From: Cryobacterium glucosi
GTDB taxonomy: Bacteria; Actinomycetota; Actinomycetes; Actinomycetales; Microbacteriaceae
Assembly: GCF_004402235.1 (NCBI RefSeq)
Contig: NZ_SOFS01000015.1
Coordinates: 62,001-126,000 of the forward strand
Length of the DNA stretch: 64,000 bases
Direction: 5' to 3'
The notes beneath the pieces were generated by a model, which did not search any database, was not told the origin of the DNA, and saw only the letters and a program-made list of their open reading frames with translations. Of this stretch, positions 42,525-50,965 are shown one piece after another. Position 1 is the stretch's first letter. Each line of letters opens with the position of its first letter. The position numbers were made by a program, and so were the translations under genes.

Positions 42525-45500
42525 TTAGTACTCAACCTCCTGGCTGCGTCGACGGATCACGGTGACCTCGTCGCGTTGGTTCCCGGTCGGGCCGAGGTAG
42601 TTGAAGGCGAAGGACAGCTGGGCGTAGCCGCCGATCAGGTGGCTGGGCTTGAGCAGGATCCGGGTCAGCGAGTTGTTGGTTCCGCCGCGCATGCCGCTCG
42701 TCTCGGCGATCGGTACGTTGATCGTGCGGTCCTTCGCGTGGTACATGTACACGGTGCCCTCCGGCATCCGGTGCGAGACGATGGCCCGTGCGACGACGAC
42801 GCCGTTGCGGTTGTACGACTCGATCCATTCGTTGTCGCGCACGCCGATCTTGTCGGCGTCCTGCGGTGACATCCAGATCGTCGGCCCGCCGCGGGACAGC
42901 GAGAGCATCATCAGGTTGTCCTGGTATTCGGAGTGGATCGACCACTTCGAGTGCGGCGTCAGGTAGCGCACGGCGACCTCCGCGCGGCCCTTCGACCCCG
43001 TCGAACCGGTCGCCGCCGTGGAACCGACGATCGAGTCGTCAAACAGGCGGTGCATGTCGAGCGGCGGCCTGAAGATCGGCAGCTGCTCCCCGAGCTCGAT
43101 CATCCAGTCGTGGTCGAGGTAGAAGTGTTGCCGCCCGGTCAGCGTGTGCCACGGTTTGAGGTGCTCGACGTTGATCGTGAAGGCGCTGTACCTGCGACCG
43201 CCGTGCTCGCTGCCGGACCACTCCGGGGAGGTGAGGACGGGGACGGGCGCGCCCTGGACATCCGGGTATGAGAAGCGCCTGCCCTCGTTGTCGCTCGCGA
43301 GGTGGGCGAGCTTCATGCCCGTGCGCTCCTCGAGCTGCCGGAAGCCCTGGGTGCCGAGACGGCCGTTCGTGGTGCCGGAGAGGGCCAGCACCATCTCGCA
43401 GGCGTGGATCGCGGTCGTGAGGCGCGGCCGGCCGGCAGCGGGGCCGCTCTCGACGAGACCGTTCTTCCGGCCGAGGTACTCGACCTCGACATCGGGATTG
43501 AACTTGACGCCCTTCGTGACCATGCCCAGTTTCGCGGTGAGCGGGCCGAGTGCGCCGAGCTTGTCTGCGAAGCCCGGGTAGTCGCGCTCGACGACGACGA
43601 GCTTGGGCATCGTGATGCCGGGCACGAGCGGCTGGCCGTACTGCACGGTTCCGTGCGGGGTCGCCATCGCATCGGGGGTGTCGTGCGTCAGGGGCACGGC
43701 GACGATGTCCCGGCGCACGCCGAGGTGGTCGACCGAGAGCTCGGAGATCTTCTTCGCGACGATGTGGAAGATGTCGAAGTCGGTCTTCGCCTGCCACGGC
43801 GGCGTGATCGCGGGGTTGAACGAGTGGATGAACGGATGCATGTCCGTCGTCGACAGGTCGTTCTTCTCGTACCAGGTGGCCGGCGGCAGGACCACATCGC
43901 TGAAGACGGTCGTCGAGGTCATCCGGAAGTCGCTCGTCACGAGGAGGTCGAGCTTTCCCTCCGGAGCGGACTCGTGCCACTTCATCGTCTTCGGGCGCTT
44001 CTCCGGCGGGGATTCGGGCGCGCGCACGGCACTCGTGGTGCCGAGCAGGTGCTTGAGGAAGTATTCGTTGCCCTTGCCGGAAGAGCCGAGTACGTTCGCC
44101 CGCCAGACGACCATCACGCGAGGGAAGTTCTCCGGTGCGTCGGGGTCCTCGACCGAGTACGCGAGGCTGCCGTCCTCCAGCGACTCGACCACGTACTGGG
44201 CCGGGTCGACCCCGGCGGCGACGGCGTCGTCGACGAGGTCGAGCGAATTCCGGTTGAACGTCGGGTAGCTCGGCATCCAGCCGCGCTTCGTCGATTCGAC
44301 AAGGCAGTCCGCGGTGGTGCGGCCGGCAAAGGTACCGACTCCGAGCGGGCTCGAGAGGGTGTCGGCGGACAGCCCGTCGTAGCGCCACTGGTCGGTCGCG
44401 AGGTAGAAGAAGCCGGTGCCGATCATCTGGCGGGGAGGGCGCACCCAGTCGAGGCCGAAGGCGTATTGTCCGTAGCCGGTGAGCGGGCGGACCTTTTCCT
44501 GCCCGACGTAGTGGGCCCAGCCGCCGCCGTTGACGCCCTGGCAGCCGGTCATCGTCGTGAGGGCGAGGAAGGCCCGGTAGATCGTGTCGGAATGGAACCA
44601 GTGGTTCGTGCCTGCACCCATCAGGATCATCGAGCGACCGCCCGATTCCTCGGCGTTCTGCGCGAATTCGCGGCCGATGCGTTCAGCAGCCTGCATCGGC
44701 ACCGAGGTGATGGCCTCCTGCCAGGCGGGGGTGCCGGGCGAGGACGCATCGTCGTAGCCTGTTGGCCAGATGCCCGGCAGCCCGTCGCGACCGACGCCGT
44801 ACTGGGCGAGGAGGAGGTCGAAGACGGTCGTCACGAGTTCGCCGGCGACGCGCCGCACGGGCACGCCGCGGCGGATGATGCCGGCGCCGCCGGCCTGCTG
44901 CTCCCCCGCGTCGTCTGTCGTCGGCGACACGTCGAAGCGCGGCAGGTCGACCGAAGCGGATGCGCCGTCGTAGTCCGGCGCGTCCATGATCGAGAGCAGC
45001 GGGTCGACGCCCTCGAGGTCGAGGTTCCACGTGCCGACGTCGGTCTCGGAGAAGCGGTGTCCGATCGATCCGTTCGGGATGACGGTGCGGCCGTCCTGGT
45101 CGAGGAGGATCGGCTTGAACGCCGCGCTCGCGACCGTCGGCTCGGTGTCGGGGAGGGCATCCGCCGTCATGAACTTGCCGGGCACCCAGGCGTCGCCGCG
45201 TTTCGTGAGCGTGATCAGGTAGGCGGAGTCGCTGTAGCGCTTCATGTAGTCGACGAAACGCGGGGTCCGCCGGTCGACGAGGAACTCCTTGAGAACGACG
45301 TGGCCCATCGCGATCGCAAGGGCGCCGTCGGTGCCGGGGTGAACGGCGAGCCATTCGTCGGCGAACTTGGAGTTGTCGGCGTAGTCGGGAGAGACCGTGA
45401 TGACCTTCTGTCCGCGGTACCGGGCCTCGACCATGAAGTGGGCGTCGGGGGTGCGGGTGACCGGCACGTTCGAGCCCCACATGATCAGGTAGGACGAGTT

Positions 45501-46313
45501 CCACCAGTCGGCGGATTCCGGGACGTCGGTCTGGTCGCCGAAAACCTGCGGGCTCGCGACGGGGAGGTCGGCGTACCAGTCGTAGAAGGACAGCATCGTG
45601 CCGCCGAGCATGGAGATGAAGCGGTTGCCGACTCCCTGCGAGACGATCGACATCGCCGGGATCGGCGAGAAACCGGCGATCCGGTCCGGCCCGTAGGTCT
45701 TGATGGTGTGCACGTGGGCGGCGGCGACGATTTCCGCGGCCTCGTCCCAGCTCGCGCGCACCAGGCCGCCCTTGCCGCGAGCGCTCTTGTAGGCCTTGGC
45801 AGACTCGGGGTTGCCGGTGACGTCGGCCCAGGCGAGCACCGGGTCGCCGAGGCGTGCCTTCGCCTCACGGTAGAGGTTGAGCAGCACGCCGCGCACGTAG
45901 GGGTACCGCACCCGGGTCGGCGAGTAGGTGTACCAGCTGAATGCTGCGCCACGGGGGCAGCCGCGGGGTTCGTACTCCGGCGAGTCAGGGCCGACGGAGG
46001 GGTAGTCGGTCTGCTGGGTCTCCCAGGTGATGATGCCGTCCTTGACGTACACCTTCCACGAACAGGAGCCGGTGCAGTTCACGCCGTGGGTGGACCGCAC
46101 CTCCTTGTCGTGGGTCCAGCGGTCGCGATAGAAGCTGTCGGCGTCCCTGCCGCCTTCGAGGAACAGGGAGCGCAGGTCCGGCGAGGTCTCGCCCCTGCGA
46201 AGGAAACGGCCGAGGTTCAGGATGCTGTCCGCGATCGGGCCGTCGATGCCCGGTTTGGTGTCGGGCTGGCCGGCTTTGCGCTTCGAGAAGCTCGAGTTCT
46301 TGAGAGTTTTCAC
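42525..46313 (-). CDS. narG: Respiratory nitrate reductase alpha subunit NarG
   Basis: 1262 aa catalytic subunit reducing nitrate to nitrite on the cytoplasmic side. The N-terminal 4Fe-4S site has the His ligand typical of NarG (H-x3-C-x3-C in THGVNCTGSCSW). The Mo-ligand Asp is in SFYDWYADLPVASPQ. Bis-MGD-binding regions include GSNVPVTRTPDAHFMVEARYRGQKVITVSPDY and the C-terminal RGGTNNSLTRILLKPSHLIGGYAQLSFAFNYLGPTGNQRDEVTVIRR. GTG start at 46313 with AAGGGG upstream. It is 78 bp downstream of two regulator genes on the same strand. Confidence 0.97.
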   Translation of the reverse strand: MKTLKNSSFSKRKAGQPDTKPGIDGPIADSILNLGRFLRRGETSPDLRSLFLEGGRDADSFYRDRWTHDKEVRSTHGVNCTGSCSWKVYVKDGIITWETQQTDYPSVGPDSPEYEPRGCPRGAAFSWYTYSPTRVRYPYVRGVLLNLYREAKARLGDPVLAWADVTGNPESAKAYKSARGKGGLVRASWDEAAEIVAAAHVHTIKTYGPDRIAGFSPIPAMSIVSQGVGNRFISMLGGTMLSFYDWYADLPVASPQVFGDQTDVPESADWWNSSYLIMWGSNVPVTRTPDAHFMVEARYRGQKVITVSPDYADNSKFADEWLAVHPGTDGALAIAMGHVVLKEFLVDRRTPRFVDYMKRYSDSAYLITLTKRGDAWVPGKFMTADALPDTEPTVASAAFKPILLDQDGRTVIPNGSIGHRFSETDVGTWNLDLEGVDPLLSIMDAPDYDGASASVDLPRFDVSPTTDDAGEQQAGGAGIIRRGVPVRRVAGELVTTVFDLLLAQYGVGRDGLPGIWPTGYDDASSPGTPAWQEAITSVPMQAAERIGREFAQNAEESGGRSMILMGAGTNHWFHSDTIYRAFLALTTMTGCQGVNGGGWAHYVGQEKVRPLTGYGQYAFGLDWVRPPRQMIGTGFFYLATDQWRYDGLSADTLSSPLGVGTFAGRTTADCLVESTKRGWMPSYPTFNRNSLDLVDDAVAAGVDPAQYVVESLEDGSLAYSVEDPDAPENFPRVMVVWRANVLGSSGKGNEYFLKHLLGTTSAVRAPESPPEKRPKTMKWHESAPEGKLDLLVTSDFRMTSTTVFSDVVLPPATWYEKNDLSTTDMHPFIHSFNPAITPPWQAKTDFDIFHIVAKKISELSVDHLGVRRDIVAVPLTHDTPDAMATPHGTVQYGQPLVPGITMPKLVVVERDYPGFADKLGALGPLTAKLGMVTKGVKFNPDVEVEYLGRKNGLVESGPAAGRPRLTTAIHACEMVLALSGTTNGRLGTQGFRQLEERTGMKLAHLASDNEGRRFSYPDVQGAPVPVLTSPEWSGSEHGGRRYSAFTINVEHLKPWHTLTGRQHFYLDHDWMIELGEQLPIFRPPLDMHRLFDDSIVGSTAATGSTGSKGRAEVAVRYLTPHSKWSIHSEYQDNLMMLSLSRGGPTIWMSPQDADKIGVRDNEWIESYNRNGVVVARAIVSHRMPEGTVYMYHAKDRTINVPIAETSGMRGGTNNSLTRILLKPSHLIGGYAQLSFAFNYLGPTGNQRDEVTVIRRRSQEVEY

Positions 46314-46391
46314 GACATACCCCTTGCGGTGCCGGGCATTGCCGATTCAGCAACCACCCTCGCATCCGAGTCTCACGGGCACCCGAACGGG

Positions 46392-47102
46392 CTACAAGCG
46401 GAAAACGCCGTGAATAATAACCACGTCGGTCTCGGTGGGCACCCGGACGGGTCCGGCATCGGCCCCCTCGGATTCCTCACACTCAGCACCCTCGTCGGAG
46501 TGCCGGAGGTCCAGTGTGCAGGAGTCCGGCTCGTCGAGCGGATGCAGCGCGTCGGCCGTCAGCGGACCGCCGGTCTGCTGCAGGATCCCCTGGAGCAGGC
46601 CGAGGTGCACGCGGCAGACCTCCGGGTGTTCCTTGACCATCTCGCTGTACGGACAATCGTGCAGCCTGACGTGACGCCCGTCCGCGTCGATCCGCCCGTC
46701 GAACCCGGTCTGGTCGAGGTGGTCGTCGAGGGCGTCCAGTTGCCGCTGCAAGGGCGAGTCGATCGCGGCGCTGACCGGCAGCATCCGCCGGACCAGGTCG
46801 CCGCGCCGTTCGGCGGCCTCGATCTTCGCGACCCGGATCGAGCCCTCCCGATGGTCGACGCCGGCAGCCGCACTGTAGAGCATCCGCGGCCGGCCCTTGA
46901 CGTCGCGCTCTTCGGGTTCACAGGTGACGAATCCGTCATTGATCAGGCGTTGCAGGTGTTCGCGTGTCGTGTTGTGGTGCAGCCCGGTGGCCTCGGCGAG
47001 GTCGCCGACCGTCATCGTCCCGCGCTGTTGCAGAAAGTACAGCAGTTTGATTCTGCTGAACGACGCGAGCGTGCGGTAGCTCGACGGTGGGCTCGAAGAC
47101 AT
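46392..47102 (-). CDS. SufR-like winged-helix regulator with conserved cysteines (paralog 1)
   Basis: 236 aa. N-terminal ArsR-type winged helix: TVGDLAEATGLHHNTTREHLQRLINDGFVTCEPEERDVKGRPRMLYS at residues 31-77. The C-terminal part has C150 and C163 in LHDCPYSEMVKEHPEVCRVHLGLLQGIL and C195 in DSCTLDL. Three such cysteines with CxxH-x-GL context are the pattern by which SufR-type regulators hold an Fe-S cluster. It lies directly upstream of narG and 7 bp after its paralog, so a redox- or NO-sensing nar/nor regulator is likely. Start ATG at 47102. Confidence 0.75.
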   Translation of the reverse strand: MSSSPPSSYRTLASFSRIKLLYFLQQRGTMTVGDLAEATGLHHNTTREHLQRLINDGFVTCEPEERDVKGRPRMLYSAAAGVDHREGSIRVAKIEAAERRGDLVRRMLPVSAAIDSPLQRQLDALDDHLDQTGFDGRIDADGRHVRLHDCPYSEMVKEHPEVCRVHLGLLQGILQQTGGPLTADALHPLDEPDSCTLDLRHSDEGAECEESEGADAGPVRVPTETDVVIIHGVFRL

Positions 47103-47109
47103 GGGTCTA

Positions 47110-47874
47110 CTATCCGCTCTTTGTCAGGAAGCCGCCATGTTGTGCCGGGTTTGAGGAGTAGAGCACATGTGCGACGCATACCCCCGGGCGCACGAACGGC
47201 TCGAGGCGGATGCCGATGGTGGGCGCGTGCATCCGGTCCAGTGCACCCTGCATCAGTCCGCGGTGCACGGAGCACACGATGGCGCTGTGGTCTTTCGCGA
47301 CGTCCAGGAACGGACAGTGATGCAGTTCGATCGCGGTGCGGTCCTCCGACAGGGCGGGGGCGAAACCAACGCCGTCGAGTATCTCGACCACCCGGTCGAT
47401 CGCTCCAGCGAGATCAACCGGACCGGCAGCTGGCTCGTCGGCGAGCACGAACTGTTCCGACCAGCGTCGCCCGGCGTCGCCGGCCTTTTCATTGCCGGGG
47501 CGCGCGTCGGGGGCTCCTGCGGCAAGGCTGTCCGCGAGGAGGCCCGCGAGGAGTCGGTAGGAGTCCTCGGAGGTCCCGGATTCTGCCGGCCCGGCGGAAC
47601 CGGGCCCGGCGGGTTCCGCCTCGGGCGGTACCGCGGCGTAGAGCAGGCGGGGACGGCCAGGTCGCGTCCGCGCCTCGACCGTCTCGGTCACGAGGCCGAC
47701 CTCGAGGAGCCGTTCGAGGTGCGAGCGAACGGTGTTGGGGTGCAGGCCGACCGCCGCCGCGAGTGCGGGAACGTCCAGCGGCATCCGGTGGGTGCGCAGC
47801 ACGTCGAGGACGGCGACCCGGCTCACGCCGGAGAGGGCGCGGTGGGTACGGGCATCGAGGTCGGAGGCAGGCAC
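47110..47874 (-). CDS. SufR-like winged-helix regulator with conserved cysteines (paralog 2)
   Basis: 254 aa. Winged helix LDVPALAAAVGLHPNTVRSHLERLLEVGLVTETVEARTRPGRPRLLYAA, a variable acidic/Ala linker, then C187 and C201 in HHCPFLDVAKDHSAIVCSVHRGLMQGAL and C233 in RPGVCVAHVLY. Spacing from the second to the third Cys (31 residues between) is identical in both paralogs. The GTG at 47874 was taken over an upstream start because it lies past the promoter-like AT-rich segment. It is divergent from the radical SAM gene and first of a likely regulator-regulator-narGHJI unit. Confidence 0.72.
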   Translation of the reverse strand: MPASDLDARTHRALSGVSRVAVLDVLRTHRMPLDVPALAAAVGLHPNTVRSHLERLLEVGLVTETVEARTRPGRPRLLYAAVPPEAEPAGPGSAGPAESGTSEDSYRLLAGLLADSLAAGAPDARPGNEKAGDAGRRWSEQFVLADEPAAGPVDLAGAIDRVVEILDGVGFAPALSEDRTAIELHHCPFLDVAKDHSAIVCSVHRGLMQGALDRMHAPTIGIRLEPFVRPGVCVAHVLYSSNPAQHGGFLTKSG

Positions 47875-47947
47875 ACCCCTAGTTTTCCCTATAAGTGTGG
47901 TAAAAACAACTGAGGTGCGCATTCGAGCTGTACCGGACCAGGATCAC
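47875..47947. promoter_or_regulatory. Divergent promoter region, regulator 2 / radical SAM gene
   Basis: A 73-bp AT-richer gap. On the minus strand TTATAGGG is the best -10 for the regulator gene; on the plus strand no clear hexamers are seen. AGTTTTCCCTATAAGTGTGG would be the natural place for an autoregulatory site of the SufR-like proteins. Confidence 0.35.
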
Positions 47948-49111
47948 GTGACTGACACCGCAACGCGCGCCGTTCGACACCTGCACCACGATGCCGGCGA
48001 GCGTCCCTTCATCGTGATTTGGGAGGTGACGCGGGCCTGCCAGCTCGTCTGCACGCATTGCCGTGCGGACGCCATTCGCACCCGCAATCCCTTCGAGCTG
48101 ACCACCGACCAGGGCCGGAAGCTCCTGGACGATCTCGCGTCGTTCGGCACGCCCCGCCCGCTCGTCGTCCTCACCGGCGGCGACCCCTTCGAACGCCCCG
48201 ACCTCCCCGAACTCGTGGCCCACGGAACGGGCCTGGGCCTCAGCATGGCCCTCTCGCCCTCCGTCACCCCACGCCTCACCCGGGAGGTCCTTGTCGAGCT
48301 GCACGACGCCGGAGCGAAGGCGGTGTCGCTCTCCCTCGACGGGGCATCCGCGGCGACCCATGATGCCTTCCGCGGTGTCGACGGGGTCTTCGACGACACG
48401 ATGGTCGCCGCACGGATGGTGCGCGACGTCGGCTGCCGGCTGCAGATCAACACGACCGTCACCCGCGACACCGTCCACGAGCTGCCCGCCATCCTGAAGA
48501 CGGTCCTCGAGCTCGGCACGACGCTGTGGAGCGTGTTCTTCCTCGTCCCGACCGGGCGCGGCAAGCTTCTCAACGCGCTCACCTCCACCGAGGCCGAAGA
48601 GGTGCTGCACTGGCTGCACGATGTCTCCGAACTCGTCGCGATCAAGACGACGGAGGCGCCGCACTACCGCCGGATCGCAATCCAGCGCGCCGGTGTCGCC
48701 GATCTCGATGCGGCGTTCCCCGTCGGCCCGCTGCGCGCCCGGTTGCGGTGCGACACCGCGGAACTGCTGACCGGGGACGAGCCCAGGCGCCGCGCGCCGC
48801 GCGCCCCGATCGATGTCAACTCCGGCCGCGGCTTCGCCTTCGTCGACCACGTCGGCGCGGTCTACCCGAGCGGGTTCCTGCCCGTGTCCGTCGGTTCGGT
48901 GCGTGAGCAGTCGTTCCCCGAGATCTACCGGGAGGCGCGGCTACTCCAGGAGCTGCGCACCCCGGATTCATTCGGCGGCCGGTGCGGAGCGTGCGAGTTC
49001 CGCACGGTCTGCGGCGGTTCCCGCTCGCACGCGTACGCAGTCACCGGCGATCCTCTCGCCGAGGATCCGAGCTGCGCGTACCGGCCGGTCGCCACCGTCC
49101 CGGTTTCCTGA
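47948..49111 (+). CDS. Radical SAM/SPASM domain protein (heme-maturation-like)
   Basis: 387 aa. Radical SAM cluster C31-x3-C35-x2-C38 in WEVTRACQLVCTHCRAD, followed by LVVLTGGDPFERPDLPELV (GGD variant of GGE) and SLDGASAATHDAFRGVDGVFD. The C-terminus is a SPASM-type auxiliary cluster: CGACEFRTVCGGSRSHAYAVTGDPLAEDPSCAYRP. Overall it is the AhbC/AhbD/NirJ-like group that modifies heme side chains or peptides. GTG at 47948 has AGGA 5 bases upstream. Divergence from the nar regulators suggests a role in nitrate/NO respiration, such as heme modification; the substrate is unknown. Confidence 0.78.
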   Translation: MTDTATRAVRHLHHDAGERPFIVIWEVTRACQLVCTHCRADAIRTRNPFELTTDQGRKLLDDLASFGTPRPLVVLTGGDPFERPDLPELVAHGTGLGLSMALSPSVTPRLTREVLVELHDAGAKAVSLSLDGASAATHDAFRGVDGVFDDTMVAARMVRDVGCRLQINTTVTRDTVHELPAILKTVLELGTTLWSVFFLVPTGRGKLLNALTSTEAEEVLHWLHDVSELVAIKTTEAPHYRRIAIQRAGVADLDAAFPVGPLRARLRCDTAELLTGDEPRRRAPRAPIDVNSGRGFAFVDHVGAVYPSGFLPVSVGSVREQSFPEIYREARLLQELRTPDSFGGRCGACEFRTVCGGSRSHAYAVTGDPLAEDPSCAYRPVATVPVS

Positions 49112-49198
49112 CCCAGTCGACGGACTCGTGGGGTTTTCGGCACCTGGGCGGGTGAGGCGACCCGAACGGCAAGAACTCCGTCGAATTGGTTCGGAGCG

Positions 49199-49486
49199 CT
49201 ATTCGAGGTGGTGGTTGCCGCGAACCCAGCGCAAGGCGCCGATGATACCGACCGTGACGCCGATCCCACCGACGATCATGCCGAGGAAGAGCCAGACGAA
49301 CAGTGGTTCGAGGCCGGCGATAGTGTGGTCGGCGTTGACGATCGTGCCGCCGAGGAAGCCGCCGATGGGACCGAACAGCCCGACGAGCACCCCGATCAGC
49401 ATCAGGCGGATGCTGACACCCCGGTCGTGAGCCGAACCGATCGTCGGCACATGCGTGCCCCGCTCCGCGTGCACTGTGTCAGCCAT
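49199..49486 (-). CDS. Small two-helix membrane protein in the NO reductase operon
   Basis: 95 aa. After about 25 polar residues there are two hydrophobic helices: LMLIGVLVGLFGPIGGFLGGTIV (28-50) and LFVWLFLGMIVGGIGVTVGIIGAL (62-85), with a short GNHHLE tail. Not recognised as a family. Its ATG overlaps the slipin stop by 8 bp, so it is the last gene of the norZ operon and probably works with it. Confidence 0.65.
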   Translation of the reverse strand: MADTVHAERGTHVPTIGSAHDRGVSIRLMLIGVLVGLFGPIGGFLGGTIVNADHTIAGLEPLFVWLFLGMIVGGIGVTVGIIGALRWVRGNHHLE

Positions 49487-50309
49487 GGTCGGTCACATCC
49501 GTTTTCTCTCCGTGAGTCTGGCCGGGACGGCCGGGCTCGGTTGGGTCGAGCCACTGCGGTACTTTCTTCAGGAACGGCCCGATGATGTCCATCGGCAGCG
49601 GGAAGACCACGGTCGAGTTGTGGTCCGCGCCGAGCTCGAGCAGGGTCTGCAGGTAGCGCAGCTGGAGCGACGCCGGATTGCGGCTGAGGATCTCCGCGGC
49701 CTGGCCGAGCTCTTCCGAGGCCTGCAGTTCGCCGTGGGCGTTGATGATCTTCGCCCGCCTCTCCCGCTCGGCTTCGGCCTCGCGCGCCATGGCGCGCTGC
49801 ATGGCCTGGGGAATCTCGACGTCCTTGATCTCGACGACCTTGACCTGGACTCCCCACGGCTCTGTCTGCGCATTGATACTCCTGGCCAGATCCTCGTTCA
49901 GGTCGGCCCGATGCGCGAGCAGGGTGTCGAGGTCCGCTCGCCCGACGACGGAGCGCAGGGTCGTCTGGGCCATCTGTGAGGTCGCCACCGCGTGGTTCTC
50001 AACCGCCATCACGGACCGCAGCGGGTCGGTGACCTGGAAGAGCACGACGGCATTGACCCGCGCGGGCACGTTGTCCTTGGTGATGACGTCCTGCGGCGGA
50101 ATCGTGAGGGTGACGATACGCAGGTCCACCCTGACCATCGTGTCGAGGCCCGGAAAGACCATCTGCACTCCGGGTTCCCGGAGCTGCCGAAGGCGGCCGA
50201 ACCGGAAGGCGACCCCCCGCTCGTACTCCTGCAGGACCGTGAACGCGACGGTCAACCAGACCACGACGATCAGGAGGATGACGCCGGCCGTCACGAGTAT
50301 TCCGGTCAT
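49479..50309 (-). CDS. Slipin / SPFH (Band 7) family membrane protein
   Basis: 276 aa. One N-terminal membrane helix (residues 4-24), then the SPFH domain: EYERGVAFRFGRLRQLREPGVQMVFPGLDTMVRVDLRIVTLTIPPQDVITKDNVPARVNAVVLFQV, SQMAQTTLRSVVGRADLDTLLAHRADLNEDL, and a coiled-coil AQAMQRAMAREAEAERERRAKIINAHGELQASEELGQAAEIL-like segment. Slipins assemble into membrane microdomain scaffolds, normally next to an NfeD partner; none is here. ATG at 50309 has AAAGGAAG upstream and overlaps the previous stop. Confidence 0.88.
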   Translation of the reverse strand: MTGILVTAGVILLIVVVWLTVAFTVLQEYERGVAFRFGRLRQLREPGVQMVFPGLDTMVRVDLRIVTLTIPPQDVITKDNVPARVNAVVLFQVTDPLRSVMAVENHAVATSQMAQTTLRSVVGRADLDTLLAHRADLNEDLARSINAQTEPWGVQVKVVEIKDVEIPQAMQRAMAREAEAERERRAKIINAHGELQASEELGQAAEILSRNPASLQLRYLQTLLELGADHNSTVVFPLPMDIIGPFLKKVPQWLDPTEPGRPGQTHGEKTDVTDHG

Positions 50310-50965
50310 CGGGCTTCCTTTCCGGGGACCGTGCGCGGTCCCGTCTTGCGGATGCTGCCGTAGCCGCTCCGCCTGGCGAGTTCGTTCGCCGAGATGGCGG
50401 CCCGCTGGTCCTCGTTGTCTTCGAGTCCGAGCGCCGTGAGGTGATCGGGGAAGCGCGCGGGAGCGCGTCGGAGATGGGACCAGAGCGGCCAGCTGCCCGC
50501 TGCGATGATCGCGGACACGACTCCCAGGATGAGCAGTTCGAGGCCGGTGCGGCCCTGGAACATGACGGCGATCGGCCAGATGACCCCGAGGACCACGACG
50601 GCACAGGCGATCCCCCTGTGGAATCGCTCGGCTTCGGAGCTCGGCCAGGAATCGATGTTCCGCACGACCTCCCGGCCCGCGTGGGACGGAGTGCAGTCGT
50701 CCTTGACCGGGCACGGATTGCAGACGGTCGGGGAAGCGCGGTACCGGGTCACCCGATTCTCCGGGTCGAAGGAGATCGGCCAGAGCCACTGATCTTCGGA
50801 ACAGGTCCAGGCGTCGTGTCCCTCGTGGTACTCGAATCCCCCGGACCGCGCGCTCGTCGTCGCCGCCGCCGTGCGCCGGGCCAGGATGTCCAGGACATGC
50901 GCCACGAGCAGCAGGAAGCCGCCGTAGCCGAGGGCGAACCAGACGTCAGGATTGACCGTCTCCAT
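50306..50965 (-). CDS. Cys-rich membrane protein following NO reductase
   Basis: 219 aa, unrecognised. One N-terminal helix (about 9-29), a soluble segment with four cysteines (C55, then C82-x2-C85-x5-C91 in TVCNPCPVKDDCTPSH), two hydrophobic helices (about 120-137 and 142-160) and a basic tail. The CxxC-x5-C plus one distal Cys could bind Fe-S or Zn. ATG at 50965 overlaps the NO reductase stop (TGATG); a GTG one codon upstream is also possible. Its constant coupling to norZ and the slipin suggests a role in assembly or electron supply of NO reductase. Confidence 0.6.
   Translation of the reverse strand: METVNPDVWFALGYGGFLLLVAHVLDILARRTAAATTSARSGGFEYHEGHDAWTCSEDQWLWPISFDPENRVTRYRASPTVCNPCPVKDDCTPSHAGREVVRNIDSWPSSEAERFHRGIACAVVVLGVIWPIAVMFQGRTGLELLILGVVSAIIAAGSWPLWSHLRRAPARFPDHLTALGLEDNEDQRAAISANELARRSGYGSIRKTGPRTVPGKEAR

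Noticed and set aside
43302-47882. 1526-codon open frame on the plus strand across narG and the regulators
   Set aside because: It spans three well-supported minus-strand genes and has low-complexity composition; it exists because GC-rich codons leave few stops in the opposite frame.
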